A DNA stretch of 64,000 nucleotides. It comes from Candidatus Macondimonas diazotrophica (GTDB taxonomy: Bacteria; Pseudomonadota; Gammaproteobacteria; UBA5335). The position numbers were made by a program, and so were the translations under genes. The stretch covers positions 1 through 64,000 of the forward strand of contig NZ_SRIO01000014.1 in NCBI RefSeq assembly GCF_004684205.1. The letters are read 5' to 3'. The stretch's first letter is position 1, and the number at the start of each line of letters is the position of its first letter. The notes under the pieces were generated by a model, which was not told where the DNA came from, did no database searches, and saw only the letters and a list, made by a program, of their open reading frames with translations. Below, one piece after another: positions 55,628-63,669 of this stretch.

Positions 55628-56719
55628 ATGAGTGAAAGCAACACCCCCGCCAAACGCCCGGCCGGCCGCAAGGTCGAACTGGATCCGCGTCTGGCAGACT
55701 ACAAGGGCGTCTGGGTCTTCGTCGAGCACGAGCGCGGCCATGCGCACACCGTGTCCTGGGAGCTGATGGGCGAAGGCCGCAAGCTCGCCGATGGACTGGG
55801 TGTGCCGCTCTCCGGTGTGGTGATGGGCGCCCCGGGCGAGGACACCCGCCGCTTCTGCGCCGAGGCGTTCCGCTACGGCGCCGATCGCTGCTATCTGATG
55901 GAAGACCCGGTGCTGGCCGATTACCGCAACCAGTCCTTCACCAAGGGGCTGACCGATCTGGTCAACGCCTATCAGCCGGAAATCCTCCTGCTGGGCGCGA
56001 CCACGCTCGGCCGCGACCTCGCCGGTTCGGTGGCCACCACGCTGCAGACCGGACTCACCGCCGACTGCACCGAGCTCAACATCGACCCGGAAAATCGCAG
56101 TCTGGCTGCCTCACGCCCGACCTTCGGTGGCAGCCTGTTGTGCACCATCCTGACCCTGAACTATCGCCCGCAGATGGCCACGGTGCGGCCGCGCGTGATG
56201 CCCATGGCCGGCTACGACGAGACCCGCAGCGGACCGATCATCGAGCACCCCCTGAATCTGGTGGAAACCGACATCGTCACCAAGGTGCTCGACTACATCC
56301 CCGACAACTGCCAGGACAAGCCGCAGCTGCCTTTCGCCGACATCATCGTCTCTGGCGGCCGCGGCCTGAAACAGCCGGAGAACTTCCAGCTGGTGTGGGA
56401 TCTGGCGCGCGTGCTCGGCGCCGAGGTCGGCGCTTCGCGTCCGGTGGTCCAGGCCGGCTGGGTGGATCTGGAACGCCAGGTCGGCCAGTCCGGCAAGACG
56501 GTCCGGCCCAAGCTCTACATCGCCGCCGGTATTTCGGGGGCGGTCCAGCATCGGGTGGGCATGGAAGGATCGGATGTGATCATCGCGATCAACAACGATC
56601 CGAACGCGCCCATTTTCGATTTCGCCACCTACGGCATCGTGGGCAATGCCCTGCAGGTCTTGCCGGCACTTACCGAAGCCTTCCGCCAGCATCTGGCCGT
56701 GGCTCAGAAAGCGGGATAA
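55628..56719 (+). CDS. fixB: electron-transfer flavoprotein alpha subunit FixB
   Basis: The product has 363 residues. The C-terminal FAD domain is typical: [41 protein letters not shown], then [27 protein letters not shown] and [27 protein letters not shown] precedes ATG 55628. It is the partner of FixA in the operon. Confidence 0.96.
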   Translation: MSESNTPAKRPAGRKVELDPRLADYKGVWVFVEHERGHAHTVSWELMGEGRKLADGLGVPLSGVVMGAPGEDTRRFCAEAFRYGADRCYLMEDPVLADYRNQSFTKGLTDLVNAYQPEILLLGATTLGRDLAGSVATTLQTGLTADCTELNIDPENRSLAASRPTFGGSLLCTILTLNYRPQMATVRPRVMPMAGYDETRSGPIIEHPLNLVETDIVTKVLDYIPDNCQDKPQLPFADIIVSGGRGLKQPENFQLVWDLARVLGAEVGASRPVVQAGWVDLERQVGQSGKTVRPKLYIAAGISGAVQHRVGMEGSDVIIAINNDPNAPIFDFATYGIVGNALQVLPALTEAFRQHLAVAQKAG

Positions 56720-56731
56720 AGGAGAAACGCC

Positions 56732-58030
56732 ATGCGCGAAAAATTCGATGCCATCGTGGTGGGCGCAGGTCCTGCCGGCAATGCCGCCGCCTACACCATG
56801 GCGAGCGCCGGCTTGTCGGTGCTGCAGATCGAGCGCGGCGAGACGCCGGGCTCCAAGAATGTCCAGGGTGCAATCCTCTACGCCGATGCCCTGGAACGCA
56901 TCATCCCGGACTTTCGCGACGACGCGCCGCTGGAGCGTTACCTCATCGAGCAGCGCTTCTGGATGCTGAGCGAGGACGCCTATGTCGGCAGCAACTACCG
57001 CTCCGAGGCTTTCAACCGTCCGCCCTACAACCGTTACACCATTGTCCGCGCTCAGTTCGACAAGTGGTTTTCGAAGAAAGTGCAGGATGCCGGCGGCCTC
57101 GTCATCTGCGAGACCACGGTGCGTGAGTTGATCTTCGACGACGAGCGGGTGGCCGGCGTGATGACCGACCGCGAAGGTGGCGCCATCTATGCCGATCTGG
57201 TGGTGCTGGCCGACGGCGTGAATTCCACCCTGGCGCGCAAGGCGGGCTTCCACCCCGAACTCAAGCCCAAGGATGTCGCGCTGGCGGTCAAGGAAACCCT
57301 GTTTCTGGCCCCCGAGATCATCGATCAGCGCTTCAACCTCAAGGGCGAGGAAGGCGTGGCCATCGAAATGGGCGGTGCCATCACGCATGGCATGGTCGGG
57401 ACCGGTTTCCTTTATACCAACAAGGAAACCCTCACCATCGGCGTGGGCTGCCTGCTGTCCGATTTCACGCGCGAGAAGATCCCGCCCTATGTCCTGCTCG
57501 AGCGCATGAAGGCCCATCCGGCCATTGCGCCCCTGATCGAAGGGGCCGAGCTCAAGGAGTACGTCGCCCACCTCATTCCCGAGGGCGGCTACAACGCTGT
57601 TCCCAAGCTCTACGGCAACGGCTGGATGATCGTCGGCGACTCGGCCGGACTGGTCAATTCGGTGCATCGCGAAGGTTCCAACCTCGCCATGACCTCGGGC
57701 CGGCTGGCCGGCGAGACCGCCATCGAGCTGCGCGCGGCCGGCAAGCCGCTGAGCGCCGCGAATCTCGCCCTGTACAAGCGCAAGATGGATGACAGCTTCG
57801 TGATGAAGGATCTGAAGAAATACCGGCGCTTGCCGGATGTGCTGCACAAGAACCCGCAGTTCTTCAACGCCTATCCCGAACTGCTCACCGGCGCCATGCA
57901 CCAGATGATTCAGGTGGATGGCGAGGACAAGAAATCGAAAGAACGGGCGGTCCGGCGCAGCTTCGGCCAGCGTCGCGGCCTTTTTGGCCTCATGGGGGAT
58001 GCCTTCAGACTGTGGAGAGCGTTCGAATGA
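56732..58030 (+). CDS. fixC: FixC, ETF-quinone oxidoreductase-like flavoprotein
   Basis: The product has 432 residues. The N-terminal FAD motif is FDAIVVGAGPAGNAAAYTMA, followed by RGETPGSKNVQGAILYADALE and, later, GNGWMIVGDSAGLVNSVHREGSNLAMTSGRLAGE. FixC passes electrons to the quinone pool within the FixABCX complex. Its stop overlaps the fixX start (ATGA). Confidence 0.96.
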   Translation: MREKFDAIVVGAGPAGNAAAYTMASAGLSVLQIERGETPGSKNVQGAILYADALERIIPDFRDDAPLERYLIEQRFWMLSEDAYVGSNYRSEAFNRPPYNRYTIVRAQFDKWFSKKVQDAGGLVICETTVRELIFDDERVAGVMTDREGGAIYADLVVLADGVNSTLARKAGFHPELKPKDVALAVKETLFLAPEIIDQRFNLKGEEGVAIEMGGAITHGMVGTGFLYTNKETLTIGVGCLLSDFTREKIPPYVLLERMKAHPAIAPLIEGAELKEYVAHLIPEGGYNAVPKLYGNGWMIVGDSAGLVNSVHREGSNLAMTSGRLAGETAIELRAAGKPLSAANLALYKRKMDDSFVMKDLKKYRRLPDVLHKNPQFFNAYPELLTGAMHQMIQVDGEDKKSKERAVRRSFGQRRGLFGLMGDAFRLWRAFE

Positions 58031-58320
58031 CACACATCAACGTGGAAGAAAAGCTGTTCCAGAACCGCTACAAGGTCGATGCGGGCCGCCCGCACATCCA
58101 GATCAAGGACGCGGATGTCTGTCGCAGCCAGTGCAAGTCCCAGCAATGCACCACCTGCTGCCCCGCCGGCTGCTACACCGCTGAGGGCAATGGCGCGGTC
58201 ACGCTGATCACCGACGGCTGCCTGGAATGCGGCACCTGCCGCGTCATCTGCACCGACTACCGCAACGTGGAGTGGGAATATCCCCGCGGCGGTTTCGGGA
58301 TTCTGTTCAAGTTCGGGTGA
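58027..58320 (+). CDS. fixX: FixX, ferredoxin-like protein of FixABCX
   Basis: The product has 97 residues with cysteine groups CRSQCKSQQCTTCCPAGCY and CLECGTCRVIC, and the ending NVEWEYPRGGFGILFKFG typical of FixX. It carries the Fe-S clusters of the FixABCX complex. Start and stop coupling to fixC is clear. Confidence 0.95.
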   Translation: MTHINVEEKLFQNRYKVDAGRPHIQIKDADVCRSQCKSQQCTTCCPAGCYTAEGNGAVTLITDGCLECGTCRVICTDYRNVEWEYPRGGFGILFKFG

Positions 58321-58498
58321 ACCGGACGGGCACGTGCAAGCGGCCGGGGTGTTCGCCCAATGACAGCGGCTGCATCCGCCGCGCCGCCCTGCCCGTGTGA
58401 TCGTCCTCCCGGCGGATCGAACCCGGGGCGACCCGGGCCGGGCGGGCGGATGCCGGACGACGCGGTCCCGGCCGCGCCCCAGTGAAGGAGAGTGAAGG

Positions 58499-58999
58499 AT
58501 GGATGAGCGCGACGATTTGACGGCGCGCCCGGCCTATGGGGGCGCCGTCCATGGCCGGGTGCGTGAATCGCTGGAGCGGGCGGTCGCGAACTATTACGAC
58601 GATCGCGAGGCGGCCAGCCACTGGCTCGAACAGGCGGCGGCGGCCGATCCGAATGCTCTGGCCGTCTATTTCGCGCGCTACAAGTTTCACTTCTATCGCA
58701 AGCAGCTGGCCCAGGCCGAAACGGCAGCCCGTGAAGGCCTGGCCGCGGCGGCTGCCCAGGGCAGCTTTCCCGCCGACTGGCGCAGCCTCACGGCGCAAAG
58801 CGCGGTCTGGTCGCCGGCGGTGGGGCCCGAGCGGTTCTATCTGTTCAGTCTCAAGGCGCTGGCTTTCATCCGTCTGCGTCGCGGCGATCCTGAGGAAAGT
58901 CTGGCGCTGCTGGCCAAGCTGGCGGAGATCGATCCGGCCGATCAGGTCGGCGCCGAGGTGATCCGGGCGCTGCATCAGGGGGCAGCCGATGCCGCCTGA
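58499..58999 (+). CDS. TPR-like nif-associated protein, copy 2
   Basis: The 166-residue helical protein is paralogous to the one at 47425-47985: it shares the YFARYKFHFYRKQLAQAETAAREGL, ADWRSL and ERFYLFSLKALAFIRLRRGDPEESLALLAKLAEIDPADQVGAEVI pattern. It starts the gene group after fixX, following a 178 bp gap in which I see no clear promoter. It overlaps the next gene by 11 bp. A role as an assembly adaptor is inferred. Confidence 0.8.
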   Translation: MDERDDLTARPAYGGAVHGRVRESLERAVANYYDDREAASHWLEQAAAADPNALAVYFARYKFHFYRKQLAQAETAAREGLAAAAAQGSFPADWRSLTAQSAVWSPAVGPERFYLFSLKALAFIRLRRGDPEESLALLAKLAEIDPADQVGAEVIRALHQGAADAA

Positions 59000-59402
59000 A
59001 ACCCGGTCCGTCCATGCGGCTGCCGGCGACGATCTGGCCGCCGTCGCCGCAGCCGCGGCACCCATGGGCGAAGCGCTGCTGGCCGCTGCCCGCAATCAGC
59101 TGGCCCGATGGCAGCTCGATACGCGGGTGCGCATCCCGCCCTGGACGGACGGGCGCTACACGCGGCACACCGATCCGGCCAGCGGACTGCCCAGCCTGCG
59201 CGCGGATTTTTTCTCCGCCGGCGGCCAGCGCAAGGGTCATCTGCTGAGGCATGGGGATGGCAGCTGGTATGGCGAGTTCGAGGTGTGTCTGTCGCATCCG
59301 GCACGCAGCGGATGGTGGATCGAGGTGGTGGAGGTCTGGGGCAGCGGCGAGACCGTGAAAAGTGAGCTGCGCCTGCTGGCCCTGCCCGACGATGCGTCAT
59401 GA
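58989..59402 (+). CDS. hypothetical protein of the fix-downstream group
   Basis: The product has 137 residues, with an Ala-rich helical start, then an aromatic beta-rich segment: WYGEFEVCLSHPARSGWWIEVVEVWGSGETVKSELRLLALP. I do not recognise a family. It overlaps the TPR gene by 11 bp and the following gene by 4 bp, so it is probably translated with them. Confidence 0.75.
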   Translation: MPPETRSVHAAAGDDLAAVAAAAAPMGEALLAAARNQLARWQLDTRVRIPPWTDGRYTRHTDPASGLPSLRADFFSAGGQRKGHLLRHGDGSWYGEFEVCLSHPARSGWWIEVVEVWGSGETVKSELRLLALPDDAS

Positions 59403-60214
59403 GCACGCCCTGGGCCGTCTACGACCTGCTGGCGGATCAGGTTCCGCCGCGCGCCGTGGCCGAGGCGGTCCAGCTGGGACTCATCTGGACGCTCTGCCGT
59501 GGCCCGGACGGCACGGGTCTGGCGATGACGCCGCCCGCATCCCCGCGCACCCTGTCCTGGGCCGGCACACTGAGCGGCCGGCCTCTCGCTGAACTGGCCG
59601 GCTGGCTGCGCCGCTTCGATCCCCACGAGGCCGTCATCGGGCTGGCGGCGGTGAATGCGGCGATCAACACATCCGCCAATCATGTGCTGGCCGGCGCCAC
59701 GCCGGTGCGCGGTGCGGCGCCGGGTAATCTCGCCGTCTTCGACCACTTCAGGCCGCAGCTGTGCGGGCGCCGGGTGGTGGTGATCGGGCGCTATCCGGGC
59801 CTCGATGCGCTGCTGGAGGGGCTGGATGTGACGGTGCTCGAGCGCCAGCCCGGTCCGGGCGACCTGCCCGATCCGGCCTGTGAATTCCTGCTGCCCGAGG
59901 CCGACTGGGTATTTCTCACCGCCAGCAGCCTCGCCAACAAGACCTTCCCCCGGCTGGCCGAGCTCAGCCGCCAGGCCACCACGGTGCTGATGGGTCCGGG
60001 AACGCCGTGGCTGCCCGCATTCGCCGCGTTCGGCATCGACTATCTCGCCGGGGTGGCGATCGACGATGCCGCTCAGCTGCGACGCACCCTTGCCGAAGGC
60101 GGCGGCACCCGCCTGTTCGACGGCCCGGTGGCCTACCGTGTCGCCGATCTGCACCGGCTGCGCGGGGTGCCCGCCGCGCCGCAATCCCACGCCCCCTCCC
60201 TGCCATCTGTTTGA
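59399..60214 (+). CDS. DUF364/DUF4213-like protein
   Basis: The product has 271 residues. The N-terminal half contains LGLIWTLCRG and EAVIGLAAVNAAINT, the second half VFDHFRPQLCGRRVVVIGRYPGL and ADWVFLTASSLANKTFPRLAELS followed by TVLMGPGTPWLPAFAAFGIDYLAGV. This pattern matches the DUF4213-DUF364 pair, a Rossmann-like fold proposed to bind heavy metals. Next to FixABCX and nif genes it may handle molybdenum or iron; this is inference. It overlaps the previous gene by 4 bp. Confidence 0.78.
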   Translation: MSTPWAVYDLLADQVPPRAVAEAVQLGLIWTLCRGPDGTGLAMTPPASPRTLSWAGTLSGRPLAELAGWLRRFDPHEAVIGLAAVNAAINTSANHVLAGATPVRGAAPGNLAVFDHFRPQLCGRRVVVIGRYPGLDALLEGLDVTVLERQPGPGDLPDPACEFLLPEADWVFLTASSLANKTFPRLAELSRQATTVLMGPGTPWLPAFAAFGIDYLAGVAIDDAAQLRRTLAEGGGTRLFDGPVAYRVADLHRLRGVPAAPQSHAPSLPSV

Positions 60215-60226
60215 GGAGTTCCGCTC

Positions 60227-60439
60227 ATGGCCATTGCCTACGATCAACTCAAAGCCGATTCCGCTCTGTGCGCCGGAACCCGCAAGGCCGGCCAGAAATG
60301 TAACGGCACCGTCCACGTCTGTGGCGCGTGCGGCGCGCGTGGCTGCAAGCAGAACCAGGGCAGCTGCACCGGACAGGCCTTCGATGTGCTCGATCGCTGC
60401 ATCCAGTGCGGCGCGCTCGCCATGCAACCCGCCGGCTGA
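60227..60439 (+). CDS. small Cys-rich zinc-ribbon-like protein
   Basis: The product has 70 residues with seven cysteines, including C-x2-C pairs in HVCGACGARGCKQNQGSC and RCIQCGAL. It probably binds zinc or an Fe-S cluster. It follows the DUF364-like gene after 12 bp, with GAGGAG upstream. No family name can be given. Confidence 0.75.
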   Translation: MAIAYDQLKADSALCAGTRKAGQKCNGTVHVCGACGARGCKQNQGSCTGQAFDVLDRCIQCGALAMQPAG

Positions 60440-60557
60440 CGCGCGCATGCGGTGATGCGCATCGCCCGCTCATGCTGCCCCCGGCGACGGGCGCCTGCCG
60501 CGCCGCAATCGCACCCTGACGCTGCCGCGTTTCATCGATCCGACAAGGAGCACGATC

Positions 60558-60887
60558 ATGTTCACCAAAGCCTGCGATCTGAGCGAGCTGAAAGAGGGCA
60601 AGACCGACGTGGCCGCCGTCGAGCGCACGCTGGTGCTGCTGGTCTGGCCGACCGGCGGCAAGCCCATGGCCTTCCAGGGCATGTGCCCGCACGCCAACGA
60701 ACCACTCATGGATGCTTTCTTCAATGGCAAGGTGATCGCCTGCCGCCATCATGACTGGGAATTCGACGGCACGACGGGCGCCTGCATCCGCGGCAAGCCT
60801 TGCCGCCTCGCCGAATATCCCCTCGAGATCCGGGGCGAGGAGATTCTGGTCGACGTGGCGGGCGTGACGCCCAACCGCGCCGCCTAG
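60558..60887 (+). CDS. Rieske [2Fe-2S] protein, nif-linked, copy 1
   Basis: The 109-residue soluble Rieske protein has cluster motifs CPHAN (about 43-47) and CRHHDWEFD (about 62-70), giving C-x-H and C-x2-H. It is closely related to the truncated gene at the right end of the window (WPTGGKPMAF and CRHHDW against WPTGGELKAY and CPHHQW). It could donate electrons or serve as a redox sensor in the nif system. AAGGAG precedes the ATG. Confidence 0.9.
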   Translation: MFTKACDLSELKEGKTDVAAVERTLVLLVWPTGGKPMAFQGMCPHANEPLMDAFFNGKVIACRHHDWEFDGTTGACIRGKPCRLAEYPLEIRGEEILVDVAGVTPNRAA

Positions 60888-60975
60888 GACCGTGCATCCG
60901 GCCTGTGCCGGGGGTGATGGCGCTGGGTGATACGCGGCCCCACGCGTCGTCCGTCAACCCATGAGGAGTTCGTTC

Positions 60976-61221
60976 ATGTCTGTCGCAGAAGGTTATTTCG
61001 TCGATTGGGACGGCAACGCACGCAGCACCCTCGCGCCCGGTGGCGGCTATGCCTGCGAGACCGACGTGCCCGCCCGCTATGTCGCCATCACCACGCAAAG
61101 CGGCACGCTGGTGCATGAATCGAGCTTCTACAAGAGCCTGGACGATCTCGCGAAAGCCGGCATCAAGGCCACGCTGGTGCCCGGCTCGCATCCGTGGGGA
61201 AGCCGCCGGGACGGCTTTTGA
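60976..61221 (+). CDS. small hypothetical protein of the fix-downstream group
   Basis: The product has 81 residues: MSVAEGYFVDWDGNARSTLA at the start, then ETDVPARYVAITTQSGTLVHESSFYKSLDDLAKAGIKATLVPGSHPWG. It looks like a small beta-rich domain. GAGGAG precedes ATG 60976. The family is unknown. Confidence 0.72.
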   Translation: MSVAEGYFVDWDGNARSTLAPGGGYACETDVPARYVAITTQSGTLVHESSFYKSLDDLAKAGIKATLVPGSHPWGSRRDGF

Positions 61222-61250
61222 GTTCATCCGGCCCTGAGGGAGATGCGGTC

Positions 61251-61490
61251 ATGCTGCCCACCACCATTCTGGTCGATGAAGCGCCGCGCTGCGTGGTGCG
61301 ACCCACCGACGCCAAGGCGCTCAACCGCTTCATTCGCAACGCCAAGGTGCTTCTGCTCGGGGACAACACCGGCGGCGCCATTACCCACCGGCCGGCCGAC
61401 GCGCCCGAGCTGGCGCGCTGGCGGGACGCCCTGGCCCTGCACGAGGCCTGCGGCGGCTCCGAGGACGAGTTCTTCGGCGTTCCGTTGTAG
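61251..61490 (+). CDS. small hypothetical protein ending the fix-downstream group
   Basis: The product has 79 residues, e.g. MLPTTILVDEAPRCVVRPTD and NAKVLLLGDNTGGAITHRPADAPELARWRDALALHEACGG. GGGAG lies upstream of ATG 61251. It ends the rightward gene series begun at nifV. No family is recognised. Confidence 0.72.
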   Translation: MLPTTILVDEAPRCVVRPTDAKALNRFIRNAKVLLLGDNTGGAITHRPADAPELARWRDALALHEACGGSEDEFFGVPL

Positions 61491-61701
61491 CAAAGCGCGC
61501 CCGGGGCGTCGTCACCGATCGGCGAAGATGGCCGGTCCGTGTTTCGGGGCAGGTAATCGTCCCGCAGGAACGGTGCGAATCTGGCTACCCGGCGTGCGCC
61601 CGAATCGGTTCCCTGCATCCCGGTCTCGAAATCGCCGTGCAACGCCCCGGATGTCGGTCGCGATGGTCCGCAACGGCGGCGAGCCGGGCTGCGGCGATGA
61701 T

Positions 61702-62085
61702 TCACTGCAGGATGTTCGGCACCATCAGCCGAAACGGCGCGATGCGGGCATCGAACGCATTGCCTTGGGCTTCCACCATCTGAAAGCTGCCGTGCAGGGT
61801 GCCGACCGGTGTGTCGAGCGGGCAGCCGCTGACATACTGAAACGATTCGCCGGGCGCGATGATCGGCTGGTAGCCCACCACGCCGGGGCCGCGCACTTCC
61901 TCGACGGCGCCCTCCCCGTTGGTGATGATCCAGTGGCGCGAGCGGAGCTGGACCGGAGTCTCGCCCTCGTTGCGGATGATGATGTGATAGCCGAAGACGA
62001 ACAGGCCGCTGTCGGGATCGGACTGCTCTGGCACGAAGCGGGGCTCGGCGATGATGCGGACGCCGCGGGTCAGGGTATTGCTCAC
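61702..62085 (-). CDS. apaG: ApaG family protein
   Basis: The 127-residue product is the normal ApaG length. EPRFVPEQSDPDSGLFVFGYHIIIRNEGETPVQLRSRHWIITNGEG, then VRGPGVVGYQPIIAPGESFQYVSGCPLDTPVGTLHGSFQMV are typical of ApaG, a fibronectin-like fold of unknown precise function linked to Ap4A metabolism and magnesium in other bacteria. I chose the GTG at 62085, with GGAG upstream, because the family starts there. Confidence 0.92.
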   Translation of the reverse strand: MSNTLTRGVRIIAEPRFVPEQSDPDSGLFVFGYHIIIRNEGETPVQLRSRHWIITNGEGAVEEVRGPGVVGYQPIIAPGESFQYVSGCPLDTPVGTLHGSFQMVEAQGNAFDARIAPFRLMVPNILQ

Positions 62086-62164
62086 GGTTGGCTCTCCGGA
62101 TGACAAAAAGACGCGGGCTGCGCCGTGTTGAGTCTTTGAGCGCACGCAGACCACACTGCCGGGT

Positions 62165-62797
62165 TCACGACCGATACCCCTCCTCGGCCAGCACCTGGCG
62201 CACCACCGGCAGCGCGCGCAGGCGCCGGTAGTAGGCCGCCACGCGCGGCGGCAGCGGGATTTCCGTCCTGTCGGCCCAGAATGCGTTGTAGAACAGTGCG
62301 GCGTCGGCGATGGTGAAGCGCTCGCCGGCCGCGTAGCCCTCGTCCGGCAGGCGCTTTTCGAGTGCCCCGAAGGCCTGCATGACGATCTCGCGCCCGTGCG
62401 CCGTCACGTCCTCGCGCGCCCGCGTGCCGGGTTCGGCGAGGTAGCGTTCGGCGGTGAAGATGCGCGTGAAGCCCTCGCCGTGCAGCTGGCCGAGCGCGAA
62501 GTCGAGCAGCTCCACCGCCCGCGCCGCGAGCGGTGGATCGTCCGGCAGCAGCCGGGCACGCGGGTAGCGTGCGGCGAGCCACAGCGCGATCGAGCGAAAG
62601 TCGGTGAGCGGCGGGCCGTCGTCCGGCACCAGCGTCGGGATGGTGCCGCGCGGGTTGATGGCGAGGTACTCGGGCTTCAGATGATCGCCGGCCGGCAGGT
62701 TCAGCACCCACGCCTCGAACGGCAGCTCCAGTGTTTCCAGCAGGATGTGGATGCCGGTCGAGCAGGAACCGGGCGTCATGTAGAACTTCATGGCCAT
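62165..62797 (-). CDS. glutathione S-transferase family protein
   Basis: The product has 210 residues with a thioredoxin-fold N-terminal domain (MKFYMTPGSCSTGIHILLETLELPFEAWVL, then NPRGTIPTLVPDDGPPLTDFRSIALWLAARYP) and a helical C-terminal domain with GERFTIADAALFYNAFWAD. The Ser/Cys near residue 12 fits the beta-class GSTs. GST genes occur in several nif regions, perhaps for oxidative protection. Start 62797 or the Met two codons later is possible. Confidence 0.9.
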   Translation of the reverse strand: MAMKFYMTPGSCSTGIHILLETLELPFEAWVLNLPAGDHLKPEYLAINPRGTIPTLVPDDGPPLTDFRSIALWLAARYPRARLLPDDPPLAARAVELLDFALGQLHGEGFTRIFTAERYLAEPGTRAREDVTAHGREIVMQAFGALEKRLPDEGYAAGERFTIADAALFYNAFWADRTEIPLPPRVAAYYRRLRALPVVRQVLAEEGYRS

Positions 62798-62818
62798 GGC
62801 AGCGCTCGCGGTGTGGAT

Positions 62819-63664
62819 TCAGGCATGGCCGGCCGCCGACCAGCGCTGCGATCCCAGCGCCGTCGCAATCGCCTGCGCCCGCGCCAGCTCGGGGTCCTCG
62901 GCATCGACGGCGACGTCCCGGCAGGCGCGCAGCGCCGCGTGCAGCAGCGCGGCCTTGGGATAGACCGGGCCGAAGCCCTCGCCATGGGCGCGGTAGTCAC
63001 AGGCACACACCTGCAGCAGCGCCGCGAAGCGGTCCGGCTGGTCGAACGCGCCCAGGCGCGCCAGCATGGCCGCCACCGGCCCGGCGCGCACCTCCGACAC
63101 GCGGTGCACGCGCTCGCATTCGGCGAGCGCCAGCAGCGCCAGCTCCCGGCAGGCCGCCGGCACGCCGAATCGCGCGCAGATCGCCTCGATGCGCGGCCCG
63201 CCGCGCTCGACGTGACGGTAGTGGACCGGCAGGTGCTCGGGCGGCGAATCGGACTTGCCGACGTTCATCACCAGCAGCGCAAAGCGCACCGCGAGCGGCG
63301 CCTCGCCACGCGCAGCCTCGGCCAGCGCGTTCAGGGTGTGCAGGCCGATGTCGACGCTGCGCTGATCGGCGCCGAGCTGCGGCACGCCGAACAGCGCCGC
63401 GACTTCCGGCAGCACCGCACCGAGCGCGCCCGACAGGCGCAGCGCCGCCAGCATGCGCGACGGCCCGCGTGCCATGAGCCCACGCCGCAGCTCCGGCCAC
63501 ATGGCCGGGCCGGGCGTGCCCCGCAGTGCCCCGCGCGCGGCGTGTTCGGCCATGGCGTCCAGCAGTTCCTCGTCGAGCGCGCCGTCGTCCTCGGCCAGCA
63601 GCGCCGCCATGCGCAGCACCGCCAGCCCGGGCTCGGTCTGGACCAGATCACGGGGTCTGGGCAT
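62819..63664 (-). CDS. CCA-enzyme C-terminal-like protein with degenerate HD motif
   Basis: The product has 281 residues. It resembles the RNA-binding and HD part of bacterial CCA tRNA nucleotidyltransferase: LLDAMAEHAARGALRG, SVDIGLHTLNALAEAARGEAPLAVRFALLVMNVGKSDSPPEHLPVHYRHVERG, then CARFGVPAACRELALLALAECERVH. The nucleotidyltransferase N-terminal domain is absent, and the usual HDLGK reads MNVGK, so neither synthesis nor HD hydrolase activity is expected. It lies 5 bp after the Rieske gene and is probably co-transcribed. Confidence 0.75.
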   Translation of the reverse strand: MPRPRDLVQTEPGLAVLRMAALLAEDDGALDEELLDAMAEHAARGALRGTPGPAMWPELRRGLMARGPSRMLAALRLSGALGAVLPEVAALFGVPQLGADQRSVDIGLHTLNALAEAARGEAPLAVRFALLVMNVGKSDSPPEHLPVHYRHVERGGPRIEAICARFGVPAACRELALLALAECERVHRVSEVRAGPVAAMLARLGAFDQPDRFAALLQVCACDYRAHGEGFGPVYPKAALLHAALRACRDVAVDAEDPELARAQAIATALGSQRWSAAGHA

Positions 63665-63669
63665 GGGCG

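Noticed and set aside
56111-58033. 640-codon minus-strand frame under fixB and fixC
   Set aside because: It is antisense to two well-identified fix genes; long frames on the opposite strand are expected in such GC-rich codon usage.
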